Shown here: positions 1 to 10,851 of the stretch, piece by piece
How positions within the stretch are numbered: position 1 is the stretch's first letter
How the letters are laid out: every line of letters begins with the position of its first letter
DNA from: Phoma sp. XZ068
Lineage: Eukaryota; Ascomycota; Dothideomycetes; Pleosporales; Didymellaceae
DNA length: 64,000 nucleotides
Assembly: GCA_004835665.1 (NCBI GenBank)
Contig: ML240445.1
Span: 806,001 to 870,000 of the forward strand
Direction: 5' to 3'
Position numbers and translations under genes: made by a program
The notes under the pieces: generated by a model
What the model was told of the DNA's origin: nothing
Seen by the model: only the letters and a program-made list of their open reading frames with translations
Database searches by the model: none

Positions 1-1044
1 TGGTGTTGATGTCGGTGATGTTGATGAGAAGGCTGAGAAGCTCCTCATTCCCGTCGACCTCAAGGAGTACCCTTCCAACGAGGAGATCGCCGCCACTCTC
101 CTGAAGAAGGTTCCCGAGGGTGTTCACAATGTCCTCGTCGACTTCATCTCGAGGCTGTACGCCGTCTACGTTGACTGCCAGTTCACGTGAGTATATCACT
201 GCCTTTGCAAAGCATGACCGTTGCTAACCTACCATCCAGCTACCTCGAGATCAACCCTCTCGTCGTCATCCCCAACGAGGCCAAGACCTCTGCTGAGGTT
301 CACTTCCTCGATCTTGCTGCCAAGCTTGACCAGACTGCTGAGTTCGAGTGCGGTGCTAAGTGGGCTATCGCCCGCAGCGCAACTGCTCTCGGTATCCCAG
401 TTGCTCCCTCCAAGGAGACCAAGACTACCGTCGATGTCGGTCCCCCTATGGAGTTCCCTGCTCCCTTCGGCCGTGAGATGAGCAAGGAGGAGGCCTACAT
501 CGCCGAGATGGATGCTAAGACTGGTGCATCCCTCAAGCTCACCATCCTCAACGCCACTGGCCGTGTCTGGACTCTTGTTGCCGGTGGTGGTGCTTCGGTC
601 GTCTACGCCGACGCCATCGCCTCTGCTGGTTTCGCCGGCGAGCTCGCCAACTACGGTGAATACTCTGGTGCCCCCACAGAGACACAGACCTTCCACTACG
701 CACGCACAGTCCTTGACCTCATGCTCCGTGCTCCCCAGCACCCCGAGGGCAAGGTCCTGTTCATCGGTGGTGGTATTGCCAACTTCACCAACGTCGCCTC
801 GACCTTCAAGGGTGTCATCCGCGCCCTGAGGGAAGTTGCTGCTCTTCTCAACGAGCACAAGGTCCAGATCTGGATCCGTCGTGCCGGTCCCAACTACCAG
901 GAGGGTCTCAAGAACATCAAGAACGTCGGCCAGGAGCTCGGCCTCAACATGCACGTCTACGGCCCCGAGATGCACGTATCAGGTATCGTGCCTTTGGCGC
1001 TGGTCCCCGGTAAGACAACGGACATCAAGGAGTTCTCTGGTTAA
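1..1044 (+). CDS. acl2: ATP-citrate lyase subunit 2 (ATP-grasp/citrate-binding subunit), 5' partial
   Basis: This subunit of cytosolic ATP-citrate lyase helps convert citrate, CoA and ATP to acetyl-CoA and oxaloacetate, feeding lipid and sterol synthesis. In ascomycetes the enzyme is split into two polypeptides, and this is the smaller one, matching the N-terminal half of the animal protein. The window begins inside the gene. The reading frame is open from base 2; exons are 2-186 and 240-1044, joined by a 53-nt intron (GTGAGT, branch site CTAAC near 224). The visible 329 residues carry the end of the ATP-grasp domain (EINPLVV) and the Rossmann-like citrate-binding domain with a glycine-rich VAGGGASV stretch and the ANYGEYSGAP segment. 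The C-terminus and stop codon are complete. The partner ACL1 gene is often divergently adjacent in this group and would lie outside the window. Confidence 0.93.
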
Positions 1045-1453
1045 GCGTGCAATTTGTAACATAGGAGCTTATGGATCATGGCTAGACAAAGAGTAACGTT
1101 TGGGGAGCGTGCATGGAGTATTTGTTTGGGCGAACTTGTTGCTCACGCCTAGACGTGTCGAGCCTGCATCAGGCAGACAGCTCTGAAATATAAGATTTAA
1201 TACTTCTCTCATGATGCGTACGAGTCACTACTGCACTTTCATCTCCCCATTCTGAGCTAAAGTACCAGAATAATGTTCTCTCCCACATGTAACCCTTAAT
1301 CTACCTCGTCTAGCTCCGCGGGTCCAAGCATACCAATCTTATCCCACGCTTCTAATCCATCCATCCCTTCAATCACTCTCCAACTCAACAAAAATCCTAC
1401 GCTCCCTCACAGCATTCCTGCCCCAACACTCTGCAGCCGCATCCCTCGCCTCC
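1045..1453. other. Intergenic 3' flank between convergent genes
   Basis: About 400 bases between the stop codons of acl2 and the next, minus-strand gene. It is AT-rich just after acl2, then C/T-rich toward 1380-1450. I see no ORF or structured element and take it as two 3' UTRs. Confidence 0.6.
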
Positions 1454-2755
1454 TCACCTCACAGCCTCACCCGCATCCGGCATCTCATCCGAATCATCGA
1501 CCTCATCACGGGGCACATCGATAATCTTAAACAGAAGCTGCACCTCCTGCGCCCCAGGACTAGTCTCGAGGTAATTATCCCGAAAGATCGTCACGCTTTC
1601 GAAATTCTTGATGCCCAGCGCTCCCTTGTGTTGGAGGAGGAAGTACGCGATTGTTGAGCCCATCGGGGAACCTACCTTCCTTAGCCATACTCCCCACACC
1701 ACTTAACAGGAAGGGGGAAAGTAGGGAACTCACCAAGAATAACCTCCGCCTCATCCTCATGCATCTGCATCCGTAACCCGGGCCAATACGGCACCTTGTC
1801 CAACCCACGATTCCGCAACGCCCGCGCAACAAGCGGAAGCGTTTGTTCGTTCCGGACGTAGTTGACAAAGTAATAATACACGCCCCGCGGATTATCATTG
1901 TCCCTGCTCCAATACGCCCATAGGATATCCGACGCGCGGGATAGATGTGGGAGGTCGTCGGCTGCGATACTGTGCTCGAGGTGCTCGGCAGCAGCGACAC
2001 TGGGTTTCTGGAAGTTTTGCGCGAATATAGCCCCTCCCTTTTTGTTGATGGCGAATCGGTAGTATGCGCCTGTCGCGGGGAAGGAGCGGTCGTTGATGCG
2101 GTAGTGTTGGTCTTGGATGGGGAGTTGTTCGCCGTCTGCGTCGAGTAGGGTTTCGTCGAAGTGCTCGATCGAATGACATTCGTTGTCGCCGCCGCTGCCG
2201 ACTGGGAGTGGACTGAGTCCGAGAGCTGCGAGGGCGGTGCCGATGCGGTTTTTTGCGTTGATGCCTAGGTCGTCGCGGAAGTCGCAGCTGAAGGATGCGT
2301 CGTAGGTGGCTTCATGCCAGCCCCAGTTGAGGAGGTCATCTGGGTTATGTATTAGTATGGCGTGGATATTTGTACTTGCTTGACGTACTGTGAAGGTCAC
2401 CTTGCCAGACGGACTCGGCCGATGGTGGTATGCCTTGGTCGTTCAAGGCTATTCCAGCTTTCTCGATTGTCATGTCTAGTAAACAACCGTACCAGGCGCC
2501 TTTTGCTTTGTACTTGTTCCAGTCTTCGTCACTGGCGATGTTGTTTGGGTCAAAGTTGGACTCAGCAGTCTGAACGAGTGATGGCTCAGAAAGCTTGATG
2601 TTGTCTTGCGTACCGAATGGAACAGCGATCCGCGAGGTAGACGTGTTACTGAGGGATTGTAAAGTGTTGGCGAATGTCAGTGACTGAACGACAGTATTGC
2701 CAGCAGCAAGAGCTGTAAGCCCAGCAATAAGGAGAGTGCAGCATTTGCCCCTCAT
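1454..2755 (-). CDS. Unknown protein with predicted signal peptide
   Basis: I do not recognise the family. The model has three exons, 2755-2401, 2339-1734 and 1671-1454, giving 392 residues. Both introns (2340-2400 and 1672-1733, 61 and 62 nt) have GT..AG ends; the first has a perfect TACTAAT branch site, and both joins keep the frame. I chose the ATG at 2755 because it gives a good secretion signal (MRGKCC followed by a hydrophobic LLIAGLTALAAG core). An in-frame ATG at 2926 would bury that signal inside a longer N-terminus. The mature part is mixed alpha/beta in character, rich in Trp/Tyr, with an acidic C-terminal tail. The protein is probably secreted or vesicular. It sits tail-to-tail with acl2 and downstream of Kin17 on the same strand. 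Confidence 0.75.
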
Positions 2756-3208
2756 TATGTTTGGAGGATCTAGGGAATGAGTTGAGAAAAAGAAGTGGTT
2801 GCTGCGTGTCGAGGTGGGAAGGAACAGTGCGGTCGGGGTTGGGTGGCATTCATATTGCCCAGTACCTTCAGTGGGCTCTTTTGAAAACTTGTTCGGTATC
2901 AGTGAAAGTGACCACCAGAAATCCATGATCAGCCCTGTGCAAAATAAGTGAAGTGACAGAAACGAAAGTCGTCAGGAGTTTGGTGTGAGTACGAGCTTGA
3001 TGGTGTTGACAAGGAGAGCAGGTTTGAACATCCACAATTAGACTTGCTTATATCAGTATATTCGAGGCCATACTTGTTTGGCCGTCTATGTAAGCTTTTA
3101 GAAAATGCATACCGGGATATCAGAACGCCAGCCAGATGCCTTCCCTAGAACCATTTCCTCGTACCCCACGCTATGCATGCAAATAAAAACGTCTCAGGTA
3201 TCCACCTC
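2756..3208. other. Intergenic region
   Basis: About 450 bases that must hold the promoter and leader of the unknown secreted-protein gene and the 3' UTR of kin17, both on the minus strand. Only short, unconvincing ORFs are present. Confidence 0.55.
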
Positions 3209-4075
3209 TCATAGCTTGACCTTCTTGACTGGCTTCTGCTCCACGGCATCGTCCTTCTTGCGCTTGAAGATGCTCTGGCTCTTCATCTGACCCAGTCCAC
3301 CTTTATTCGGGGGCGCTGCCTTCGCCTTCAGACCAAAGCTTATCTTCACAGGCGCTGCAGCTACTGCGGGTTCCTCGCTGTCCTTCTTCTCTCCCTCGCC
3401 AGGCGAGCCAGCCTTCTCTGCTTCCGGTGAAGCACCTTCGGCAGGTGGCGTGGGATTTTGCTTCGGTTGTTCAGCAGCGGCAGCTGCGGCCCTCTTCGCC
3501 TCGATGACCTTCTTGGCTTCTGCCTCCTCTGCGGCGCGTTTGGCCATCTTCTTCAGCATCTTGTCTTCACCAGCCCCGCTCCGCGCCTCTGCAGCTTCTT
3601 GCTCGGCGATCTCCTCCTTGCGCTTCACTGCCGCAATACTGGTATCTCGCCATGCAATCATCAATCCATCTTTCTCGTCCTCCTTGACATGGCAAATACC
3701 CTCGCGACCGAGGTGCTTAACAAACTCAGTCAAGCTGGGCCACTTTGTCGCATTCATGTGAACGTGCTCCTTGTCGCGAATGTATTCGTTGTAGAATTTG
3801 TTCGACGATATCCACTTCTCGTTGTGCGCTGTGCGCAGCAGCGACACGAAGTCACGCTGGAAGTCGTTGCTAAAGTTGTTGATGAACTTGCGCGGATCCT
3901 CGCCGATGACCTGCATTTGGCGAACGTGCGACTCAGACTGGACGTGGCATTTGAAGCCGTTGGCGTCGCGACATTGCTTTTGGCAGATTTCACACCACCA
4001 TCGCAGCCTCTGAAGTCCCTTGGACTTCATCTTGTTGGCGACCCATTTGGTGCTTCCTGCTTCAGCTTTGCCCAT
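3209..4075 (-). CDS. kin17: Kin17-like DNA/RNA-binding zinc-finger protein
   Basis: A nuclear protein of the KIN17/Rts2 family, linked in other eukaryotes to DNA replication, the UV response and RNA metabolism. It is a single exon of 288 residues. The N-terminus is typical (MGKAEAGSTKWVANKMKSKG), followed by a C2H2-type finger with C28, C31, H44 and H50. A conserved winged-helix-like segment follows at about 51-160, with IGEDPRKFI, FLxLLRTAH-type and EYIRDKEHVHMNATKW motifs. The C-terminal half is a charged, Ala/Glu/Lys-rich helix and a low-complexity linker, ending in FGLKAK and a basic KPVKKVKL tail that could be a nuclear localisation signal. The start is the ATG at 4075; upstream in-frame sequence lacks an ATG. 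Length fits short fungal members, which lack the long C-terminal SH3-like part of animal KIN17. Confidence 0.93.
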   Translation of the reverse strand: MGKAEAGSTKWVANKMKSKGLQRLRWWCEICQKQCRDANGFKCHVQSESHVRQMQVIGEDPRKFINNFSNDFQRDFVSLLRTAHNEKWISSNKFYNEYIRDKEHVHMNATKWPSLTEFVKHLGREGICHVKEDEKDGLMIAWRDTSIAAVKRKEEIAEQEAAEARSGAGEDKMLKKMAKRAAEEAEAKKVIEAKRAAAAAAEQPKQNPTPPAEGASPEAEKAGSPGEGEKKDSEEPAVAAAPVKISFGLKAKAAPPNKGGLGQMKSQSIFKRKKDDAVEQKPVKKVKL

Positions 4076-4405
4076 CTTCTCGAGGTTGCGCACTTGCGAC
4101 TTTTGCTCGTGAGGCTTGCAAAGTCGCTGATTCGAGAGGCGGTTGTTGGGTTATGTGGGTTCGTGTACGGTGGAAGGGTGGTGTCAGAGACGAGGGAGAT
4201 GTCAAGCGCAGCGCGAATGGTGAATGTTGAAGGGTGGAGTTCGTAGGGCTGAGCTAATCGAGCAACGCCACCGCGCTAGGGTTTGCAAATGTCAGCGATC
4301 TGCACGTGCAATCCGCTTCACCCTTACAAGTATTGCAAAATATGGTCAGGAGAATTAGAAATACGCGCACTCTGTTTGAACTGAACGTAATATCTATTTC
4401 TAGAG
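4076..4405. other. Intergenic region (kin17 promoter / FAT1 3' flank)
   Basis: About 330 bases between two minus-strand genes. No extra gene is seen. Confidence 0.55.
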
Positions 4406-6445
4406 CTAGGTCAGCCGCACACTCTTGTCCTTGATACCGTCCCATTCCTTCTTTCCAAACGGTACATAACGATCACTGCCCGGTGGAAGCCAGTAGAGTT
4501 TATCAGTGCCTGTGACTTTGTCTGGGTCGACGCCCTCTCTCTTCAGCCTGCCCTTCTGGATCTTCATCGTTCCTGTATACTCCAGCGCACTGGTCACCCT
4601 CAGGAAGAGCGGTACAGCATAACCTGGCAGCACAGCTCGCACATGTCTTCCTAATGCCTGGAAGTCGAATGTGGACTCTGCCACCCCTTCTGCCATCACT
4701 ATAGAAGCAGTGCCGGCACGCCCGTCATAGCCGGGGATTTGCACACCGTAGACGTTGGTTTCTGCAACCTGCGGAAACTTGCCAACCATATCGGCAACTT
4801 CGTTGGTTGAGACGTTTTCTGATTTCCAGCGGAATGTGTCGCCGAGCCTGTCAACGAAGAAGACTCGACCGTCAGCATCCTGGCGCATCATGTCGCCAGA
4901 CGTGAACCACCTAGGTATTATCAGCTCATGGTTTTTTGTCCACTTTCGGTCAAGACTTACATATCCCCCTTTTGGAAGACGTCTGTTATTATCCTCTTTT
5001 CTGAAGCTCCCTTGTTGTTGTAGTAGTTTGGAGCTCTTGGTAAAGTCTCCAGGGTCAATTGGTGCAAAACCTGCCCAGGCTCGTCCGTACCACATCTTAC
5101 CGCGAATCCGTTCTTGTCGCGCATGATGTCTTCGCTATCGACGTCCATCTTCACTCTGACTTCGTCGTTGCCGTTCTTCCAGTTCCAGATCAAACCTCGG
5201 AGACCAATTGTGTGTGCCGTGAAGGGACCAGCGTTGCGGTTGAAGGTTGCGCCGAGCCCATCAGTTGCTGCATAGAGCTCATTGATAATGCGTATGTTGA
5301 ATCGTTCGCGGAAAGGCTCCCACACATCAGGTCGCATGCCGTTGCCCCATGCTACCTCAACATTGTGCTTGCGCTCATATGGGTTCGGAGGGCCATTGAG
5401 CAGGTACCTGCACAGCTCTCCCACGTACTGGATGTGGTTCGCCTTAGATGCTGCGACCTCAGGCCAGAAGGTTTTGTGTGAAAATTTCCTTCCCAACACT
5501 ACAGTACTACCCGCGTGGATAGAAGGTGTGACACACAGTCCATGTGCTGCGCCATGGTAGAGTGGCATGCAAGTGTACATCTTGTCGTCTGGTGTTAAAC
5601 CCAGGTACGCTGCCACCATGTAGCCAGTGACCAGCTCACGGCCTGTGTGCATAACCACACCCTTCGGCAGGCCAGTCGTTCCAGACGTATAGATGAGAGA
5701 ACGGACTGACTCGACGCTAATGTTTTCGCGTCGTGACTCAGGAATTGGTGTGCTGTCGGGTAACGAAACCATGAATGCTGGATCGTAGTAGTGAATTTGG
5801 AGACCTAGGTTCTCGAGTTCGGTTCTACTGGGTTCGACATTGCTTTTGACATCGGCGTCTGCAATGAGGTGTTTGGCCTCGCACAGCTAAAGTGAGATCA
5901 GTCAAGGTTCTCGTGCGAAGCGAGTTCAAACTGACCTTTGCACAATGCTCTAGTCCAGCGCCAGTCAGGTTCCAGTTGATATAGCTTATGCATGCGCCAA
6001 TCGCATCCAGTGCAAACCAGAGCATCAGGTACTCTGGGCTATTCCCTCCATCGATTGCGACAACTTCTCCAACCTGGACGCCCAGGTCATTCATGAGCCA
6101 ATTGCCCAACCTGGTGATTGCATCAAAGAACTCTTTGTATGTCCATGTCTTGCCTTCGAAGATCAGAAACGGATGGTTTGGTCGGTTGCGTAGAGCGTGA
6201 TCCTCCAAGACATGGTAGAGCAAGACCCGTTTCTTGACCGCCCGGTCGGTAATGTAGTCAACCACTTCTTGCGAGGGCGTAAGACCTCCACCAGCGTTCT
6301 TCAAGTCGTGTACGATGTGGAACTTTGCGTTGAGGTAGGCAGCAAGAGCTGCTGTGCCGGCTGCTCCCGCAGCAATCACTGAACCCTGTAATCAGCTTTG
6401 TTGTTGTATGTGCCTCATTCAGAGTTAGAAGTACTTACGCGCCAT
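4406..6445 (-). CDS. fat1: Very-long-chain acyl-CoA synthetase / fatty acid transporter (FATP/Fat1 family)
   Basis: It activates long and very-long-chain fatty acids to acyl-CoA and couples this to uptake, probably at the ER, lipid droplets or peroxisomes. Exons are 6445-6439, 6378-5936, 5886-4961 and 4910-4406, giving 626 residues, normal for the family. The first coding exon is only 7 nt (ATGGCGC); the start follows from the GTAAGT donor directly after it and the TTCAG acceptor that restores frame. The N-terminus is a hydrophobic Ala-rich anchor (residues 3-15). The AMP-binding signature YTSGTTGLPKG is at 216-226, and the family-specific FATP/VLACS motif (FVDRLGDTFRWKSENV) is near 477-492. 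The C-terminus reads SVRLT, so a classical peroxisomal tripeptide is not quite present. Introns are 49-60 nt. Confidence 0.93.
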
Positions 6446-7083
6446 TTCTGAAGCTTTCCTATTCAAAAGAACCTACTTTCCACGGTCTTGAGAGCGAGCT
6501 ATACCTTCTTACCCAAATCCACGCTGGACAACACGGATCTCACTCGAGAAGCAACAACAGATTGCCGGGTAGCTTTGCATCATCGCTAACCTTTAGAACG
6601 GGGTAGCTTGACACACCGAGGTAGTTGCAACGTCCGAGTCAGCGAATGATGTTGTTCGTGGCTGCTTTCCGCATGTCTCTTCCCCGCATTCTGCTTATCT
6701 CCGGCATGTCCGGAGACCAACCAGTTCTACACCTCACCACGCATAGTTTTGTTTGTTCTATCTTCGATTCGACAGCATTTCGCAGCTTCAAGAACGACAA
6801 GGACATTTGATTGGGATAACAGAGCCTTGTAGAACATTTACAGCCGCAAAGATTAGGCTGGATACACCAGGATGGGTAATAGTTCACGACGGGAGATCAT
6901 CGCCGAAGCTATTTTAGATGCTCGCTGTGGGTGTTGACAACTCCAATCTTGGGCTACGGATTGCCAAACAAGCTTGATCAACGGATGAGCAGCATTGCGT
7001 GTGCATACAATTTCACGGAAAGGCAACATCCAAGTCATTGTACTAGTTTGATTGAGAGCTAAGAGCAAATCAGCAGCCTCTCC
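6446..7083. other. Intergenic region
   Basis: About 640 bases upstream of fat1 and downstream of the flavoprotein gene. Short ORFs overlap on both strands with no recognisable protein. I see nothing else. Confidence 0.5.
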
Positions 7084-8118
7084 TTACACCACAGGTACAT
7101 CATCAACTTTCTCCACCTTTGCCTCGTACTCCTTTACAGCAACCTCAGCTTTCTCCTGTGCAATCTGCATCCCCGCGCCGGCCGCCGCCTTCAACCCCTC
7201 AGCCATCGCAATCGCAGCTTGCTTCATCATAACCATTGTATCACCCGCTGCAAACACACCTCTTACTGTCGTTTCATTGAACATCGGGTTTGTAATCTTG
7301 ATGTGCCCGCCCATTGCAGGATCCACCGTCTCAACACCCAGTTGATCGATAAGATGCTGTGACCGATTCACAGTAACCGGCCTATGGGCGATGAACCCCA
7401 GAGTCACTGGCTCACCGCTCTCGAATTCGATGGTGACACCATCTTCGTGGGATGGCCCGTTATTGACAAGACGCGTGATTTTGCGAGTGTCCACCTTGGC
7501 GCCGAAAGCTTCGGAGACTTTGAGTGCTTGTTGAATAGGAGGATCTCCTGGAATGTCGCCGTTACTGAAGACAGTGATTCTGTCGTCGAAGGCCCTGGCC
7601 ATCTGAACGAGATGGGACTGGGATGAATGTTTGAACTCGAGAATACCGATGGGCGTGCCGCGCTGCTCGTAGCCATCGCAGGCTAGGCACTGATAGATAT
7701 GCTGTGGCCAGTTCCCCTTGTATCCGGGAATGTCTGGCATGATATCTTTGGAGCCGGTGGCAAGGATCAATTTCTTCCCAAGGTAACTGTTATTATCGCT
7801 GTCTCGAACTTCGAAGCCATCGTAGCTGTTTTCTCCAATCTGCTTCCTTGCGGCGTGGGTTATCGTGCTATTCTGGAACCAGACAGTGTCGTAGCGAGAC
7901 TCGATCTGTTCTCGCGCCGTGCGACGAAAGCTGTATGGGTCATGGTGGTCTCTGGAAGCAACCGTGTGTATATGTTTGATGCCTTCGTTGCGATATTCTT
8001 GCGAGTCAAAGACTATCGCGGTTCCTCGAGTGCGTGCGAACACGAGTGCAGCATTCAGACCCGCAGGACCTGCTCCAATGATCAGAGCGTCAAAAATGTG
8101 AGGTCGAAGCGCCGTCAT
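7084..8118 (-). CDS. Thioredoxin-reductase-like flavoprotein, GliT/thiol-oxidase type
   Basis: A FAD-dependent pyridine-nucleotide-disulfide oxidoreductase-like protein of 344 residues without introns. The FAD-binding GAGPAG motif is at 15-20, a redox-active CLAC pair (C144, C147) sits in the DGYE context, and an ATG-x-DxxP-type segment follows LILATGSKD. A C-terminal FAD contact region (VFAAGDTMVM) is clear. The central segment where NADPH-using reductases have a glycine-rich fold reads GILEFKHSS, so the usual GGGDSA-like motif is missing. That resembles fungal thiol oxidases such as GliT and HlmI, which use oxygen. No biosynthetic cluster surrounds it, so its substrate is unknown. The start is the ATG at 8118; an upstream TTG extension would add a hydrophobic stretch but no ATG exists there. 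Confidence 0.85.
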   Translation of the reverse strand: MTALRPHIFDALIIGAGPAGLNAALVFARTRGTAIVFDSQEYRNEGIKHIHTVASRDHHDPYSFRRTAREQIESRYDTVWFQNSTITHAARKQIGENSYDGFEVRDSDNNSYLGKKLILATGSKDIMPDIPGYKGNWPQHIYQCLACDGYEQRGTPIGILEFKHSSQSHLVQMARAFDDRITVFSNGDIPGDPPIQQALKVSEAFGAKVDTRKITRLVNNGPSHEDGVTIEFESGEPVTLGFIAHRPVTVNRSQHLIDQLGVETVDPAMGGHIKITNPMFNETTVRGVFAAGDTMVMMKQAAIAMAEGLKAAAGAGMQIAQEKAEVAVKEYEAKVEKVDDVPVV

Positions 8119-8954
8119 GGCAGTGGCTAAGACGCAAGCGATCAAGGTAGTCCTGGAGGCCAATTTGAGATGGCTGGGGAATAAGGTTGTTGCCGATGTA
8201 ATTCGGGAAGACTTAGAGGAGAAGAGTATTTAATAAATCAGCGATGTTGGCATGTTGCTCAGTTTATATGATCATGCCTCGTCCCACATGTGGAGGAATG
8301 GCGCCGTGAGATATGCGTGCATTGTCATCTAGAACGAACAGACATCTTTCGTTCGTATCTAGGCAAGTACTCTGCCAACATGGTGCTCCTCCGACAATAC
8401 CCTCCTTTGGGTATGTAAGCTTACGCAATGACCAGATAATATGTTACCGATCGGTTCGTGTAGTGGGTATGGCTATTGAATGGTCGTATCCAAGCACGCC
8501 ACGCCTGAAAGTCTCCGAAGAAGTCTCCACCATCATACAAAACCCTTCCAACCATGGAAGCCACCGATGAGAGCATCGCAGTGCTGTATAGTAATGATGC
8601 CTGGTAGCTCTCATTGTTGGATACTCCGAGAGCCCCTAGAGTATAATTCTACTGCTTGACTCATCGGATGTTTGAAAGGTACAAGCGCCGAGGTCCGATG
8701 GCAGGAGCACTGTTACAGCAACAGCTGTCGTCAAAATATGACTGATACGACTGAGATGAGGTTGGGTGTTGACGGAGCATCGCTACAAGATACCGCAGTA
8801 TGTTCTGGGTACTGTTGCCACGCTGCGTGTCGTAAGATCCTTCTTGCCAACGCTAGGGGCTAATGCCTGGATGGGTTTTGACTTCTTTCTGGATGCTGAA
8901 GCTCACACCTCTCCTTTACATTGTTATCAGTGCACAGTCTGTTTCAGTGTAACA
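8119..8954. other. Intergenic region
   Basis: About 840 bases between two minus-strand genes: promoter of the flavoprotein gene and 3' flank of VPS37. A TATA-like TATTTAATAAAT lies at about 8228-8239, roughly 110 bases upstream of the flavoprotein ATG. No extra gene is supported. Confidence 0.5.
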
Positions 8955-9783
8955 TCAGCGCCATCCACCAACCCGGCCTTCATCCCATCTCTCTTTGCGC
9001 TCCGCTCTCAGATAAGCGACCTTTCGTCCTTCGCGTATCCGTCTAACAAAATCAATCACTTCTCGTTCGCTGGCGATTGCATCGTGACCACCGAGGCCTT
9101 CGCCTTCCAGAAAACTTTCTTCAAGGCCGCGGCACAGAGCCTCCTGCTCCCCAACTGCAGCATTCAAGCGCTGATATAGCGCTGGTGGACTGAACTCTCG
9201 CAGAACTTCATCCTGCTCTGCTTGCTTGCTTTTCCACTGGCGTTCTAAGGCCCGAAGAGCCAGTAGGCGAGACTGTGTGCCATCACGTTGATGCTGTACG
9301 TGTGCTTCGAGCTGTTTCAATGATTCCGCAAGCTGGACATTTTGAGCGAGGAGTGCTTGCAATGGAGCTGTTGATGCCTGAAGGGAACCATGAGCTGTTT
9401 CTGGGCTATGAATGATGGCGTGTTGCAATTCTGGGGTCTGCAGTATTTGATGTAGGTCTTTTGTCCTGTTGATGGATGAGTAACTTGCATATGTTGATGT
9501 TAAAATTAACATACCCTTTGTCTTTGATGAATTCAGGCAACCAACCGTCACTGGGAGGTTGAACGGTTAGCTGATATGGATCGGCTTGAGGCTCGTTTTG
9601 AGGATGCGTTAGTTGAGAGCCACTGTAGGACTGCGGCTGTCCCGGCGGTGGCGGCGGTAGTGGAGGACCTGAAGAGGGTGTTCCTGTGCCACTTGAATTG
9701 CCGGGCTTAGGCGGGGGAGGTGGAGGGGTAGCGGCATCATGTTGGTAAAAGTTCTGAGAATGGCGAGGCGATTGGAAGGCCAT
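8955..9783 (-). CDS. vps37: ESCRT-I subunit VPS37 (Mod(r) domain protein)
   Basis: A component of the ESCRT-I complex, which sorts ubiquitinated membrane proteins into multivesicular bodies at endosomes. Two exons, 9783-9515 and 9465-8955, encode 259 residues; the 49-nt intron (9466-9514) has a GTATGT donor. Residues about 15-85 are a Pro/Gln/Ser-rich disordered N-terminus with several polyproline runs. The rest is the Mod(r) helical domain, with a long helix (ALLAQNVQLAESLKQLEAHV), the SPPALYQRLNAAVGEQEALC segment and the C-terminal VIDFVRRIREGRKVAYLRAERK motif that packs into the ESCRT-I core. The gene is divergent from the coiled-coil gene at 10852 across about 1.07 kb. Confidence 0.88.
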
Positions 9784-10851
9784 GTTTGAAGGGATGAGAT
9801 TATGAATTAGGTGACACTCGTATACCCATTCAAAACGTGGAGCATAACCGTCGTCGTATGCTGGATCATGCACGTGGTGACGATGTTGGACGGGCCGATG
9901 TTGACTCCGATAACCAAGCAGCGAACGATTGCGCGAGTCAGCAGGGTTGCAATTCGTCACCGCCCGATAAGTGAGGTTACGCTTCAGGGGCGTGTCATCT
10001 TCACAGAGATTGCGTTCGACCCTGAGCGGAGAGGTGCCGGCTAGACTGTCCGAAAGCTTCTCCGCAATGAGCCTCCGTCGGTCATGGTCACAGAAGAGCC
10101 CCTGCCGTTCGCCGGCCACGCACTTGCCCCATCAGGATCTCGGCCTCAGGCATTTTTCCCAATTTAGCACCGCAGATTGCGCAACCAAGCGGAAGATTGG
10201 AGCAGACTGCAAGCCATCCGCTGGCTAACATCCGATTGCGTTTATGCACATATTGTGATTGACAGGACGGACTTCTAGCTATCACATGCAGGTTGTGGGA
10301 GGCTGCAGCACGGCGTTCGAACGGCGTTCTGAGACTGTTTCACAGTGGCCCTGCAACGAACGCGGGAGGCTAAGGCATCAAAATTGACGTTGGCTGTCAG
10401 TTCGGAGTGAGCGAGTGCAGATATTCTCTTCAGTCTGGGACATCCTGCGAGTCCTCGAATCAACAGCAACAAGTCACAACCATTTCCCACCCTCGCCACT
10501 CGCTCAGCGAAGGTACCTTGGCCCAGCGGCTCATTGGCGGATAGAAAAGTGTTCCTGCAGTGGCGCCGACGCGACCCCTGGCGCGGCACGCTCCACTCGT
10601 ACAGCGCGAACCGCCCTCGGTCAAGACTGGTCAGTCGTGATTGATGGGCGCGTGGATTGCAACCAATTCCAGCATTGCGATCCGCACTGAGGCCTCCAAG
10701 TGCTCTTCGACCTGCTCGTGCGGCTCGCTCGGCAGTCACAGTTCCCCCTTTACGAGCGCCCCTTCTGGCGTTTACGATTCACAGTGCACACTCGGTCTCT
10801 CACTCTAGACCGCGATTTGTGCAAACTTAATGATCTGCCCCAGGGCTTAGA
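9784..10851. promoter_or_regulatory. Shared upstream region of vps37 and the coiled-coil gene
   Basis: About 1.07 kb separates two divergent start codons, so it should contain both promoters and leaders. Several overlapping short ORFs occur on both strands but none resembles a known protein. I see no clear TATA box. Confidence 0.45.

Noticed and set aside
229..975. 248-codon minus-strand frame opposite acl2
   Set aside because: Antisense shadow of the conserved ATP-citrate lyase exon with biased codons.
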